A DNA stretch of 64,000 nt, taken from the NCBI RefSeq assembly GCF_001806325.1, contig NZ_CP017580.1, positions 3,410,001 through 3,474,000 of the forward strand, read 5' to 3'. The stretch comes from Curtobacterium sp. BH-2-1-1 (GTDB lineage Bacteria > Actinomycetota > Actinomycetes > Actinomycetales > Microbacteriaceae). The position numbers were made by a program, and so were the translations under genes. Numbering within the stretch: position 1 is the stretch's first letter; every line of letters starts with the position of its first letter. Below, piece after piece: positions 46,723-53,659 of the stretch. The notes under the pieces are model-generated. The model saw only the letters and a program-made list of their open reading frames with translations. It searched no databases and was not told the DNA's origin.

Positions 46723-47814
46723 ATGGAAACGCAGTCCGGTGCACGCACCCCCCTCGTCGACCCGTTCGGTCGCGAGCTCGAGGAGTGGCTCCGTGACGCC
46801 CCGGCGACGCGCGCCCCGTACCTGTCGGACCTCGTGGTCCCGCCGGTCACCGGGCCCGTGCAGCGTCCGGACGCAGCGTCGGACGCCCCCGTCGAGCCCG
46901 CCACGACCAGCGGCGCCGCGGCCGTCGTCGACGCCGCTGTGCCGGCCGACGACTCCGCCTTCCGTCGCCCCCGCGACCGTGCTCGGCACGCCGCGGTCTG
47001 CGCGCCGTCCTTCCCCGAACCGCCGGAGCGCCTCGCCCTCCGCATCGAGGACCTCGCCGTCGAGGTGTCCTCGGCCAGCGGGCGCACCACGATCGAGCGC
47101 ATCGTGATCCTCGAGGACGAGGTCCGTCGTCGTGACGAGGACCTCGCTCGCCTCGCCGCGTGGGAGGCCACCGTCGCCGGACAGCGTGACCCCGAGGTCG
47201 AGGCCGCTCGGGCGTTCGCCCACTCCGTCTTCGCGGACCTGCTGGCCGATGCCGCGCTCGAGGCCGATCGTCGTGACCGTGCCGCGGCGCGGCGTGCGGC
47301 GACGGGCAGCGTGCCGGTCGCCGGCGTGCCCGCGTCGGCCGCCGTCCCGGCACCCGCCGTCGTCACCGCGGTCGTCACCCCGATGGGCTCCGCACCCGCT
47401 CCCGCACTCGTGGACGCGACCGAGGTCGTGGACGCGATCGACGCCCCCGAGGCGACCACGCCGGGACGCGACGAGCCCGCTCGACCGGTGCTGTCCCTCC
47501 CGGTCGTCTCACCGGTGTCCGCGAACACGCGACCCACGCCGCTGGTCCAGCCCGCGACCGGGCCGACCGTGATCGACCGTGCCGCGTTCGCCGCCGCGCT
47601 GACGGCGCACTCCGGCGCGACGGCGAGCACGCCCGTCGTGCTCCCGGAGGCCGTCGTCCCGACGACCGCCGAGACCGCCGACCACGCGCCCGCCGCGCAC
47701 ACGCCCGCTGGGCACCCCGCCCACGCAGCCGACGTCGCGTCCGAGGACCGTGCCTCCGCCGGGTGGTGGACGCGTTTCGTCGCCGTCATCATGCGCGCGT
47801 TCGGTCGCCGCTGA
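46723..47814 (+). CDS. 363-residue protein of unknown function with disordered middle
   Basis: Starts METQSGARTPLVDPFGRELEEWLRDAP. Residues about 100-160 are an amphipathic, partly coiled-coil helix (LALRIEDLAVEV, IERIVILEDEVRRRDEDLARLAAWEATVAGQ). The rest is Ala/Pro/Val/Thr-rich and low complexity. The C-terminus WWTRFVAVIMRAFGRR is an amphipathic basic helix that may touch the membrane. No family recognised. Start supported by the -10 spacing. Confidence 0.65.
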   Translation: METQSGARTPLVDPFGRELEEWLRDAPATRAPYLSDLVVPPVTGPVQRPDAASDAPVEPATTSGAAAVVDAAVPADDSAFRRPRDRARHAAVCAPSFPEPPERLALRIEDLAVEVSSASGRTTIERIVILEDEVRRRDEDLARLAAWEATVAGQRDPEVEAARAFAHSVFADLLADAALEADRRDRAAARRAATGSVPVAGVPASAAVPAPAVVTAVVTPMGSAPAPALVDATEVVDAIDAPEATTPGRDEPARPVLSLPVVSPVSANTRPTPLVQPATGPTVIDRAAFAAALTAHSGATASTPVVLPEAVVPTTAETADHAPAAHTPAGHPAHAADVASEDRASAGWWTRFVAVIMRAFGRR

Positions 47815-47906
47815 TCCACCGGGCAGCCGCGCGTCGCCCGTCGTCCACAGTGCTGCTCGGTCCCGTCGTCGTCCACAGGGCGCCCGGACCGACCCGGGCG
47901 GCTCGG

Positions 47907-47912
47907 TAGACT
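47907..47912 (+). promoter_or_regulatory. Candidate -10 hexamer for the Nif3-like gene
   Basis: TAGACT, six bases before the ATG at 47919. Confidence 0.5.
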
Positions 47913-47918
47913 GACGGG

Positions 47919-48764
47919 ATGCCGACGCTCCGCGAACTCCAGGCCGTGATCGAAGACCTGTGGCCCGCCACCGGCGCCGAGTCCTGGGACTCCGTCGGGC
48001 TCGTGGCGGGGGACCCCGACCAGACGGTCGAGCACGTGCACCTCGCAGTCGACGCCGTCCCGGCCACCGCCCGCGAGACGGTCGAGCTCGGCGCTGACCT
48101 GCTGCTCACCCACCACCCGCTGCTGCTCCGAGGCGTCACCACGATCGCCGAGTCGACCTACAAGGGCAGCGTGCTCGCCACCCTCGTGCGCGGCGGGGCA
48201 GCCCTCGTCGCCGCGCACACCAACGCCGACGTCGTGACGACGGGTACCTCGGCCGTGCTCGCCGACCGGCTCGGCCTGACCGACCAGCGCCCGCTCGAGC
48301 CCGGTGCGGACCCGTCGACGGGGATCGGCCGCGTCGGGGTGCTCGCCGAACCGACCACGCTCGGCGCGCTCGCCCGGGCGCTGGTGGACCTCCTGCCCGG
48401 CACCGCGACCGGCGTCCGGGTCTCGGGGGAGTTCGACCGGCCCGTCCGTTCCGTCGCGCTCTGCGCCGGCGCCGGTGACGCGTACCTCGGCCACCCCGAC
48501 GTGCTCGGTGCCGACGTCTACGTCACGAGCGACCTCCGGCACCACCCGGCGTCCGAGTTCCGCGAGCAGGCGATGCTCGTCGGCGGACCCGCCCTCATCG
48601 ACACCTCGCACTGGGCCACCGAGTGGCTCTGGCTCGACGTCGCCGCCGAGCAACTCCGCCGCACCGCGGGCGTCCGCGTCACCGTGAGCGACCTCCGCAC
48701 CGACCCGTGGGACTTCGCCGTCCTGCCGGCCGCCGAACCCACCACCGACACACAAGGAGTCTGA
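47919..48764 (+). CDS. Nif3-like dinuclear-metal protein (YbgI family)
   Basis: 281 residues. Metal-ligand motifs: ADLLLTHHPLLLRG, AAHTNADV, and the C-terminal LIDTSHWATEWLWL. Forms hexameric rings with a two-metal site; proposed GTP cyclohydrolase-like or metal-handling roles are unproven. Two bases after its stop begins the coiled-coil/zinc-ribbon-like gene, the standard actinobacterial pairing. Confidence 0.93.
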   Translation: MPTLRELQAVIEDLWPATGAESWDSVGLVAGDPDQTVEHVHLAVDAVPATARETVELGADLLLTHHPLLLRGVTTIAESTYKGSVLATLVRGGAALVAAHTNADVVTTGTSAVLADRLGLTDQRPLEPGADPSTGIGRVGVLAEPTTLGALARALVDLLPGTATGVRVSGEFDRPVRSVALCAGAGDAYLGHPDVLGADVYVTSDLRHHPASEFREQAMLVGGPALIDTSHWATEWLWLDVAAEQLRRTAGVRVTVSDLRTDPWDFAVLPAAEPTTDTQGV

Positions 48765-48766
48765 CC

Positions 48767-49501
48767 ATGAAGGCAGCACCCGAGGACCAGGTCATCCTCC
48801 TCGACGTCCAGCGTCTCGACAACGACGTCACCCGGATCGCGCACCGCATCACGTCGCTGCAGAAGGGCGATCGGCTCACCGAGCTCGGCACCACGGCGGC
48901 GGGGCTGCGCGCCCAGCTCGCGGCGGCCACCGGCGAGGTCGAGGACGCCGAGCGCGAACTCGCCCGCCTCGAGTCCGACACCGCCACGGCGCAGGCCCGC
49001 GTGGAGCGTGACACCACGATGCTCCAGAACGTCTCCAGCGCGAAGGACGCCGCTGGTCTCCAGAGCGAGCTCGAGTCGCTGCAGCGCCGCATCGGGGACC
49101 TCGAGACGGCCGAACTCGAGGTCATGGAGAACCTCGACGGCTTCCGTGCCCGCGTGGGCGACATCGAGGCGCAGCTCGCCGACGTCGAGGCCGCACGTGC
49201 CGGGCTGGTGGCCGAGCGCGACGCCGAGATCGCCCGGCTCGAGTCCGACCGCGAATCGGCCACGCAGAGCCGTGCCGCCGTCGCCGCGAAGGTGCCAGCG
49301 GACCTCCTCGCGCTGTACGACCGGCAGCGGGCACGGTACGGCTTCGGCGCCTCGCTGCTGCAGGGCGGGGTGTCCACGGCGTCCGGCGTGACGCTCACGA
49401 ACTCCGACCTGCAGACCATCCGGCGGGCAGCGCCCGACGAGGTCGTGCTCTGCCCCGACAGCGACGCGATCCTGGTGCGGACGGCGGAGTCCGGGCTCTA
49501 G
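48767..49501 (+). CDS. CdsZ/YbgI-neighbour coiled-coil protein with degenerate zinc ribbon
   Basis: 244 residues. Residues 10-185 are a long antiparallel coiled coil. The C-terminal domain normally carries CxxC...CPxC; here the matching stretch GGVSTASGVTLTNSDLQTIRRAAPDEVVLCPDSDAILVRT keeps the fold-like sequence (LxxIRRAxPDEVVxCPxxxxILVR) but only one of the four cysteines. Zinc binding is therefore unlikely. Strong AAGGAG ribosome site. Family members are thought to act in RNA or envelope quality control, unproven. Confidence 0.85.
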   Translation: MKAAPEDQVILLDVQRLDNDVTRIAHRITSLQKGDRLTELGTTAAGLRAQLAAATGEVEDAERELARLESDTATAQARVERDTTMLQNVSSAKDAAGLQSELESLQRRIGDLETAELEVMENLDGFRARVGDIEAQLADVEAARAGLVAERDAEIARLESDRESATQSRAAVAAKVPADLLALYDRQRARYGFGASLLQGGVSTASGVTLTNSDLQTIRRAAPDEVVLCPDSDAILVRTAESGL

Positions 49502-49512
49502 GCGCGACCAGA

Positions 49513-49562
49513 CGACGGACGGGAGGCGCGGTGCCGGCTGGCACCGCGCCTCCCGTCCGTCG
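49513..49562. repeat. Palindrome family A, copy 6
   Basis: 50-bp palindrome with arms beginning CGACGGACGGGAGGCGCGG; one G-T mismatch near the centre (GGCT). Eleven bases after the preceding stop. Confidence 0.93.
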
Positions 49563-49620
49563 CGTGCGTGCGTGCGCTGGCGGGGGCGGGCCGGCCGCAC
49601 CGCGCGACCCGGTGCGGGCC

Positions 49621-49736
49621 GGGCGCACGGTGCGGCGCACACGACCTGGTGCGGTGTTGGCCACGCCGTGGCGCGCTGCAGCGGCGCACCGAGTGTGCAA
49701 CCCGGCACGGGTTCGCGCTCCGCGCACCGTGCGCCC
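49621..49736. other. Five-helix structured element beside rnpB
   Basis: Outer stem GGGCGCACGGTGCG (49621-49634) with CGCACCGTGCGCCC (49723-49736). Inside: GCACAC (49637-49642) with GTGTGC (49693-49698), GGTGCG (49648-49653) with CGCACC (49685-49690), GCCAC/GTGGC (49660-49672), and AACCCG/CGGGTT (49699-49713). All these pairs are perfect and can coexist. The strand is undetermined. It could be a small RNA, a cruciform, or part of the rnpB downstream region. Confidence 0.55.
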
Positions 49737-49783
49737 GCTCACGGTGCCGCGGTCGGCGCCCGCGGCGCCCAGGGGCGTGGGGT

Positions 49784-50150
49784 GCGAATGGGCCGGCCGT
49801 ACGCCGGGTTCTGTCCCGCCGCTCGCGCGGCGGTGACGGCCATCTCTCTCGGACCGACGTTGCCGTCGGCCTCCAGCGGTCTACCCGAGGACTCGGCGAG
49901 CAGCCTCAGCGTCCTCTGTCTGACCTTGCTCCGGGCGAGGTTTACCGAGCGGATCCGGTCACCCGGACCCCTGGTGGTCTCTTACACCACCGTTTCACCC
50001 TTACCGACGTCGCCGCCGGCGGTCTGCTTTCTGTGGCACTGTCTCGCGGATTGCTCCGGGTGGGTGTTACCCACCGCCCTGCTCTGTGGAGCCCGGACGT
50101 TCCTCGGCACTCCCGGGGGAGTGACGCGACCGTCTCACCGACCCATTCGC
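49784..50150 (-). ncRNA. rnpB: RNase P RNA (bacterial type A)
   Basis: On the minus strand, GAGGAACGTCCGGGCTCC (the conserved GAGGAAnGUCCGGGC block) lies near the 5' end and GACAGAACCCGG near the 3' end, the ACAGAA signature. The ends pair: GCGAATGGG with CCCATTCGC forms P1. About 367 nt. It is the catalytic RNA that removes tRNA 5' leaders. End positions are set from P1 and the -10 hexamer and are approximate to a few bases. Confidence 0.95.
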
Positions 50151-50157
50151 GAGCACG

Positions 50158-50163
50158 AGTCTA
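50158..50163 (-). promoter_or_regulatory. rnpB -10 hexamer
   Basis: TAGACT, about seven bases before the inferred RNA 5' end. A -35-like TTCGAC lies in the proximal arm of hairpin B2. Confidence 0.6.
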
Positions 50164-50179
50164 CCGGGCACGGGCCACG

Positions 50180-50244
50180 TCGAACCACGGAACCGACATC
50201 GAACCAGCGGCGAGGGCCGGTTCGATGTCGGATTCGTGGTTCGA
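50180..50244. repeat. Hairpin family B, copy 2
   Basis: Arms TCGAACCACGGAACCGACAT... and its complement, 26 bp each with a short mismatched GAA/ATT; same sequence theme as 35515-35585. Lies between ppgK and rnpB, both on the minus strand. Confidence 0.88.
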
Positions 50245-50280
50245 TCCGCGGCGAGGCCGCGGCGCCGGCGCGACGGCGCG

Positions 50281-51030
50281 TCAGGCGCTCCGCGCGGCCA
50301 GGGTCGCGGCGCCGATGATGCCCGCGTTGTTCCGGAGCGTCGCCGGGATGATGTCCGCCTGCAGGTCGAGCAGCGGCAGGAACTCCTCGTACTGCTTCGA
50401 CACCCCGCCGCCGACGACGAAGAGCTCCGGGGAGAGCAGGGCCTCGAGCGTGGAGTAGTACTTCTGCAGCCGCTTCGCCCAGTGCTTCCACGACAGGTCG
50501 TCGCGCTCCTTCGCGGCGAACGAGGCGCGGGACTCGGCGTCGTGCCCGTCGATCTCGAGGTGCCCGAGCTCCGAGTTCACGATGAGCACGCCGTCGTTGA
50601 TGAGCGCCGTGCCGATGCCGGTGCCGAGCGTCGTGACGACGACCAGGCCGTCCTTGCCCTTCGCCGCACCGAACTGCTGCTCGGCGAACCCGGCGGCGTC
50701 GGCGTCGTTGACGAAGTGGATGGAGCGGCCGAGCTCCTTCTCGAAGAGCGCCTCGGCCTCGAATCCGATCCACTTCTTCGACACGTTCGCCGCGGACATG
50801 GTCTTGCCGTCGCGGACGATCGCCGGGAAGCAGACCCCGACGGGCACGTCCGACGCCGGAGCGAGCTCGTCGAGGATGGATGCGGCCACGGCGACGATGT
50901 CGTGCGGCTTCCCGCCCTCCGGCGTGGCCTTCTTGATCCGGTCGGTGGTGAGTTCGCCGGTGGAGACGTCGACGATCGCGCCCTTGATGCCCGTACCGCC
51001 GATGTCGACGCCGACTGCGAGGGAGGTCAT
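50281..51030 (-). CDS. ppgK: Polyphosphate glucokinase
   Basis: 249 residues, ROK fold. GVDIGGTGIKGAIVD is the phosphate-binding strand, FVNDADAAG contains the catalytic Asp, VVTTLGTGIGTALI the second phosphate loop and LFVVGGGVS the adenosine region; the length and LSWKHWAKRLQKYY match PpgK. Phosphorylates glucose using polyphosphate or ATP, typical of Actinobacteria. Confidence 0.95.
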   Translation of the reverse strand: MTSLAVGVDIGGTGIKGAIVDVSTGELTTDRIKKATPEGGKPHDIVAVAASILDELAPASDVPVGVCFPAIVRDGKTMSAANVSKKWIGFEAEALFEKELGRSIHFVNDADAAGFAEQQFGAAKGKDGLVVVTTLGTGIGTALINDGVLIVNSELGHLEIDGHDAESRASFAAKERDDLSWKHWAKRLQKYYSTLEALLSPELFVVGGGVSKQYEEFLPLLDLQADIIPATLRNNAGIIGAATLAARSA

Positions 51031-51052
51031 GAGGAGCCTTTCGGTGTGGAGG

Positions 51053-51916
51053 TCAGGAGACCGTGAGGAGTTCCGCGCCGCGCTCGGTGACGACGAGGGT
51101 GTGTTCGAACTGTGCGGTCCACGACTTGTCCCGGGTGGAGACGGTCCAGTCGTCGGCCCAGATGTCGGCGTCGATGCCGCCGAGCGTGAGCATCGGCTCG
51201 ATCGTGAAGACCATGCCGGGCACCATGACGTCGTCGAAGCGCGGAGCGTCGTAGTGGGGGATGATCAGCCCGGAGTGGAACGCCCGCCCGACGCCGTGGC
51301 CGGTGTAGTCGCGGACGACGCCGTAGCCGAAGCGCTTCGCGTACGCCTCGATGGCACGGCCGATGACGTTCACCTGCCGACCCGGGGCGACGGCCTTGAT
51401 CCCACGCTCGAGGGCGAGTCGCGTGCGGGTCACGAGGTCCTCGACCTCTTGCGACGCCTGCCCGACGATGAAGGTGCGGTTCGTGTCGCCGTGCATCCCG
51501 TCCTTGTAGGCGGTGATGTCGATGTTGACGAGGTCGCCCTCCTGCAGGACGGTGTCGTCGGGGATGCCGTGGCAGATGACCTCGTTGAGGCTCGAGCAGA
51601 GGGACTTCGGGTAGCCGCGGTAGCCGAGCGTCGAGGGGTAGGCGCCGTGCGCGACGACGAACTCGTGGCCGATCCGGTCGAGCCCGTCCGTCGTGACACC
51701 GGGGCGGATCGCCGCGCCGACGGCGTCGATGGCCTGGGAGGCGATGCGCCCGGCGGTCCGGATCCGCTCGACCTCGTCCGGGGTGTACGTGTCGCCGAGT
51801 CCGTGCTCGTGCGGCTCGGCCTTGCCGACGTACTCCGGACGCTCGATCTCCTTCGGGACGGACCGCAACGGGGAGATGCGGCCGGCGGTCAGGTGTCCGT
51901 GTTCGTCCCGGGGCAT
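51053..51916 (-). CDS. map: Methionine aminopeptidase type I
   Basis: 287 residues with a 40-residue actinobacterial N-terminal extension. Metal ligands: DLVNIDITAYKDGMHGDTN (two Asp), GHGVGRAFH (His), FTIEPML (Glu) and QFEHTLVV (Glu). Removes the initiator Met. The start, ATG with TAGAGT seven bases upstream, implies a leaderless message. Located 22 bp upstream of ppgK on the same strand. Confidence 0.96.
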   Translation of the reverse strand: MPRDEHGHLTAGRISPLRSVPKEIERPEYVGKAEPHEHGLGDTYTPDEVERIRTAGRIASQAIDAVGAAIRPGVTTDGLDRIGHEFVVAHGAYPSTLGYRGYPKSLCSSLNEVICHGIPDDTVLQEGDLVNIDITAYKDGMHGDTNRTFIVGQASQEVEDLVTRTRLALERGIKAVAPGRQVNVIGRAIEAYAKRFGYGVVRDYTGHGVGRAFHSGLIIPHYDAPRFDDVMVPGMVFTIEPMLTLGGIDADIWADDWTVSTRDKSWTAQFEHTLVVTERGAELLTVS

Positions 51917-51923
51917 GCGGACC

Positions 51924-51929
51924 ACTCTA
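51924..51929 (-). promoter_or_regulatory. map -10 hexamer
   Basis: TAGAGT on the minus strand, seven bases before the ATG at 51916. Confidence 0.5.
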
Positions 51930-51957
51930 GCCGGGGCCGCGTGTCGCGCGGACGCGG

Positions 51958-52010
51958 CCGCCTGGAGGCGCGGTGCCGGCCCGACGGACGCCAGCCGCGC
52001 CTCCAGGCGG
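51958..52010. repeat. Palindrome family A, copy 7
   Basis: Perfect 16-bp arms CCGCCTGGAGGCGCGG (51958-51973) and complement (51995-52010) around a 21-base loop. Lies between divergent genes, so it is not a terminator of either. Confidence 0.92.
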
Positions 52011-52062
52011 TCACCCAGCGCGCGGGGCGCGGCGCGCCCGCACCGCCGCCGCCCCACCTGGG

Positions 52063-52068
52063 TACGGT
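52063..52068 (+). promoter_or_regulatory. Candidate -10 hexamer for the SPOR-like gene
   Basis: TACGGT, six bases before the ATG at 52075. Confidence 0.45.
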
Positions 52069-52074
52069 GGCGGC

Positions 52075-52254
52075 ATGAGTGACGAACGCATCGAGTCCCA
52101 GTGGTGGTTCAACGAGAAGACGCACGCCGTCGAGCAGGGCCCGCAGTCGCCGCAGCGCGACCGGATCGGCCCGTTCGCCTCGCGTGAGGAAGCGCAACAC
52201 GCCCTGGACCGGATCAAGGCGAACAACGAGCGTTGGGACGACGAAGACCAATAG
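52075..52254 (+). CDS. Short SPOR-like protein
   Basis: 59 residues: QWWFNEKTHAVEQGPQSPQRDRIGPFASREEAQHALDRIKANNERWDDEDQ. The GPFASREEAQHAL segment is the SPOR-repeat consensus; no signal peptide or membrane anchor, so peptidoglycan binding is doubtful. Small genes of this type commonly precede glnA2 in Actinobacteria. Confidence 0.85.
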   Translation: MSDERIESQWWFNEKTHAVEQGPQSPQRDRIGPFASREEAQHALDRIKANNERWDDEDQ

Positions 52255-52299
52255 GCTGAGACTCCCAGCTGGACCAGCTGCACCACGGAAAGGGCGTCA

Positions 52300-53637
52300 A
52301 TGGACAAGCAGACGGACTTCGTGCTCCGCACCATCGAGGAGCGGGGCATCAAGTTCATCCGACTCTGGTTCACGGACGTCATCGGGACCCTGAAGTCCGT
52401 GGCGATCGCCCCGGCCGAGGTCGAGGGCGCGTTCGCCGAGGGCATCGGGTTCGACGGCTCCGCGATCGAGGGCCTCACGCGCTCGTACGAGGCGGACGTC
52501 CTGGCCCACCCGGACCCGTCGACGTTCCAGATCCTCCCGTGGCGCGGCGAGATCGACCCGACCGCGCGGATGTTCTGCGACATCACGACGCCGGACGGTC
52601 AGCCCGCCGTCGCCGACCCGCGCAACGTGCTCAAGCGCACGCTGGCGAAGGCGAGCGAGCGCGGCTTCACGTTCTACACGCACCCCGAGATCGAGTTCTA
52701 CCTGCTGAAGAGCCGCGACTGGAAGGACGGCGGCCCGCAGCCCGTCGACCGTGCCGGCTACTTCGACAACGTCCCCGGCGGCAGCGCGCACGACTTCCGT
52801 CGCCGGTCCGTCCGGATGCTCGAGGACCTCGGCATCTCGGTGGAGTTCTCCCACCACGAGGCCGGCCCCGGCCAGAACGAGATCGACCTCCGCTACGCCG
52901 ATGCACTGACGATGGCGGACAACATCATGACGTTCCGCACCGTCGTGAAAGAGGTCGCGATCGAGCAGGGCGTCTACGCGACGTTCATGCCGAAGCCGAT
53001 CTCCGGCCAGCCGGGCTCGGGCATGCACACGCACGTGTCGCTGTTCGAGGGCGACCAGAACGCCTTCTACGAGGCGGGTGGCCAGTACCAGCTGTCCGAC
53101 ACGGCGAAGCACTTCATCGCCGGTGTCCTCAAGCACGCGCCGGAGATCACCGCGGTCACGAACCAGTTCGTGAACTCGTACAAGCGCCTCTGGGGCGGTG
53201 ACGAGGCCCCGTCGTTCGTGACCTGGGGCCACAACAACCGCTCGGCCCTCGTGCGCGTCCCGCTGTACAAGCCGAACAAGGGCCAGTCCGCCCGCATCGA
53301 GTACCGCGGCATCGACTCGGCGGCGAACCCGTACCTCGCGTACTCGCTGCTGCTGGCCGCGGGGCTCAAGGGCATCGACGAGGGCTACGAGCTGCCGCCG
53401 GAGGCCGAGGACAACGTCTGGAGCCTGTCCGACTCCGAGCGCCGTGCCCTCGGGTACAGCCAGCTGCCGGCGAGCCTCGACCACGCGCTGAGCCTCATGG
53501 AGGACTCGGAGCTCGTGGCGGAGACGCTCGGCGAGCAGGTCTTCAACTTCGTGCTGCTGAACAAGCGCCAGGAGTGGAAGGCCTACCGCGACCAGGTCAC
53601 GCCGTTCGAGCTCGACACGAACCTCGGCGCGCTCTGA
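52300..53637 (+). CDS. glnA2: Glutamine synthetase, GlnA2 type
   Basis: 445 residues. GFDGSAIEGLTRS, PEIEFYLL, HHEAGPGQNEIDLRY, FMPKPISGQPGSGMHTH, NRSALVRVP and RIEYRGIDSAANPYL are the ammonium, glutamate and metal-binding segments. The tyrosine adenylylation motif of GlnA1 is absent (sequence reads YELPPEAEDNVW). In other Actinobacteria GlnA2 is dispensable and may act on glutamate or polyamines, so synthase activity is likely but not certain. Followed 22 bp later by glnE. Confidence 0.95.
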   Translation: MDKQTDFVLRTIEERGIKFIRLWFTDVIGTLKSVAIAPAEVEGAFAEGIGFDGSAIEGLTRSYEADVLAHPDPSTFQILPWRGEIDPTARMFCDITTPDGQPAVADPRNVLKRTLAKASERGFTFYTHPEIEFYLLKSRDWKDGGPQPVDRAGYFDNVPGGSAHDFRRRSVRMLEDLGISVEFSHHEAGPGQNEIDLRYADALTMADNIMTFRTVVKEVAIEQGVYATFMPKPISGQPGSGMHTHVSLFEGDQNAFYEAGGQYQLSDTAKHFIAGVLKHAPEITAVTNQFVNSYKRLWGGDEAPSFVTWGHNNRSALVRVPLYKPNKGQSARIEYRGIDSAANPYLAYSLLLAAGLKGIDEGYELPPEAEDNVWSLSDSERRALGYSQLPASLDHALSLMEDSELVAETLGEQVFNFVLLNKRQEWKAYRDQVTPFELDTNLGAL

Positions 53638-53659
53638 CGGCACCGGGGACACGCACCAC

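Noticed and set aside
49621..49736. Cloverleaf-like fold considered as a tRNA gene
   Set aside because: No CCA-compatible acceptor with the right loop lengths, no TTC T-loop, no seven-base anticodon loop.
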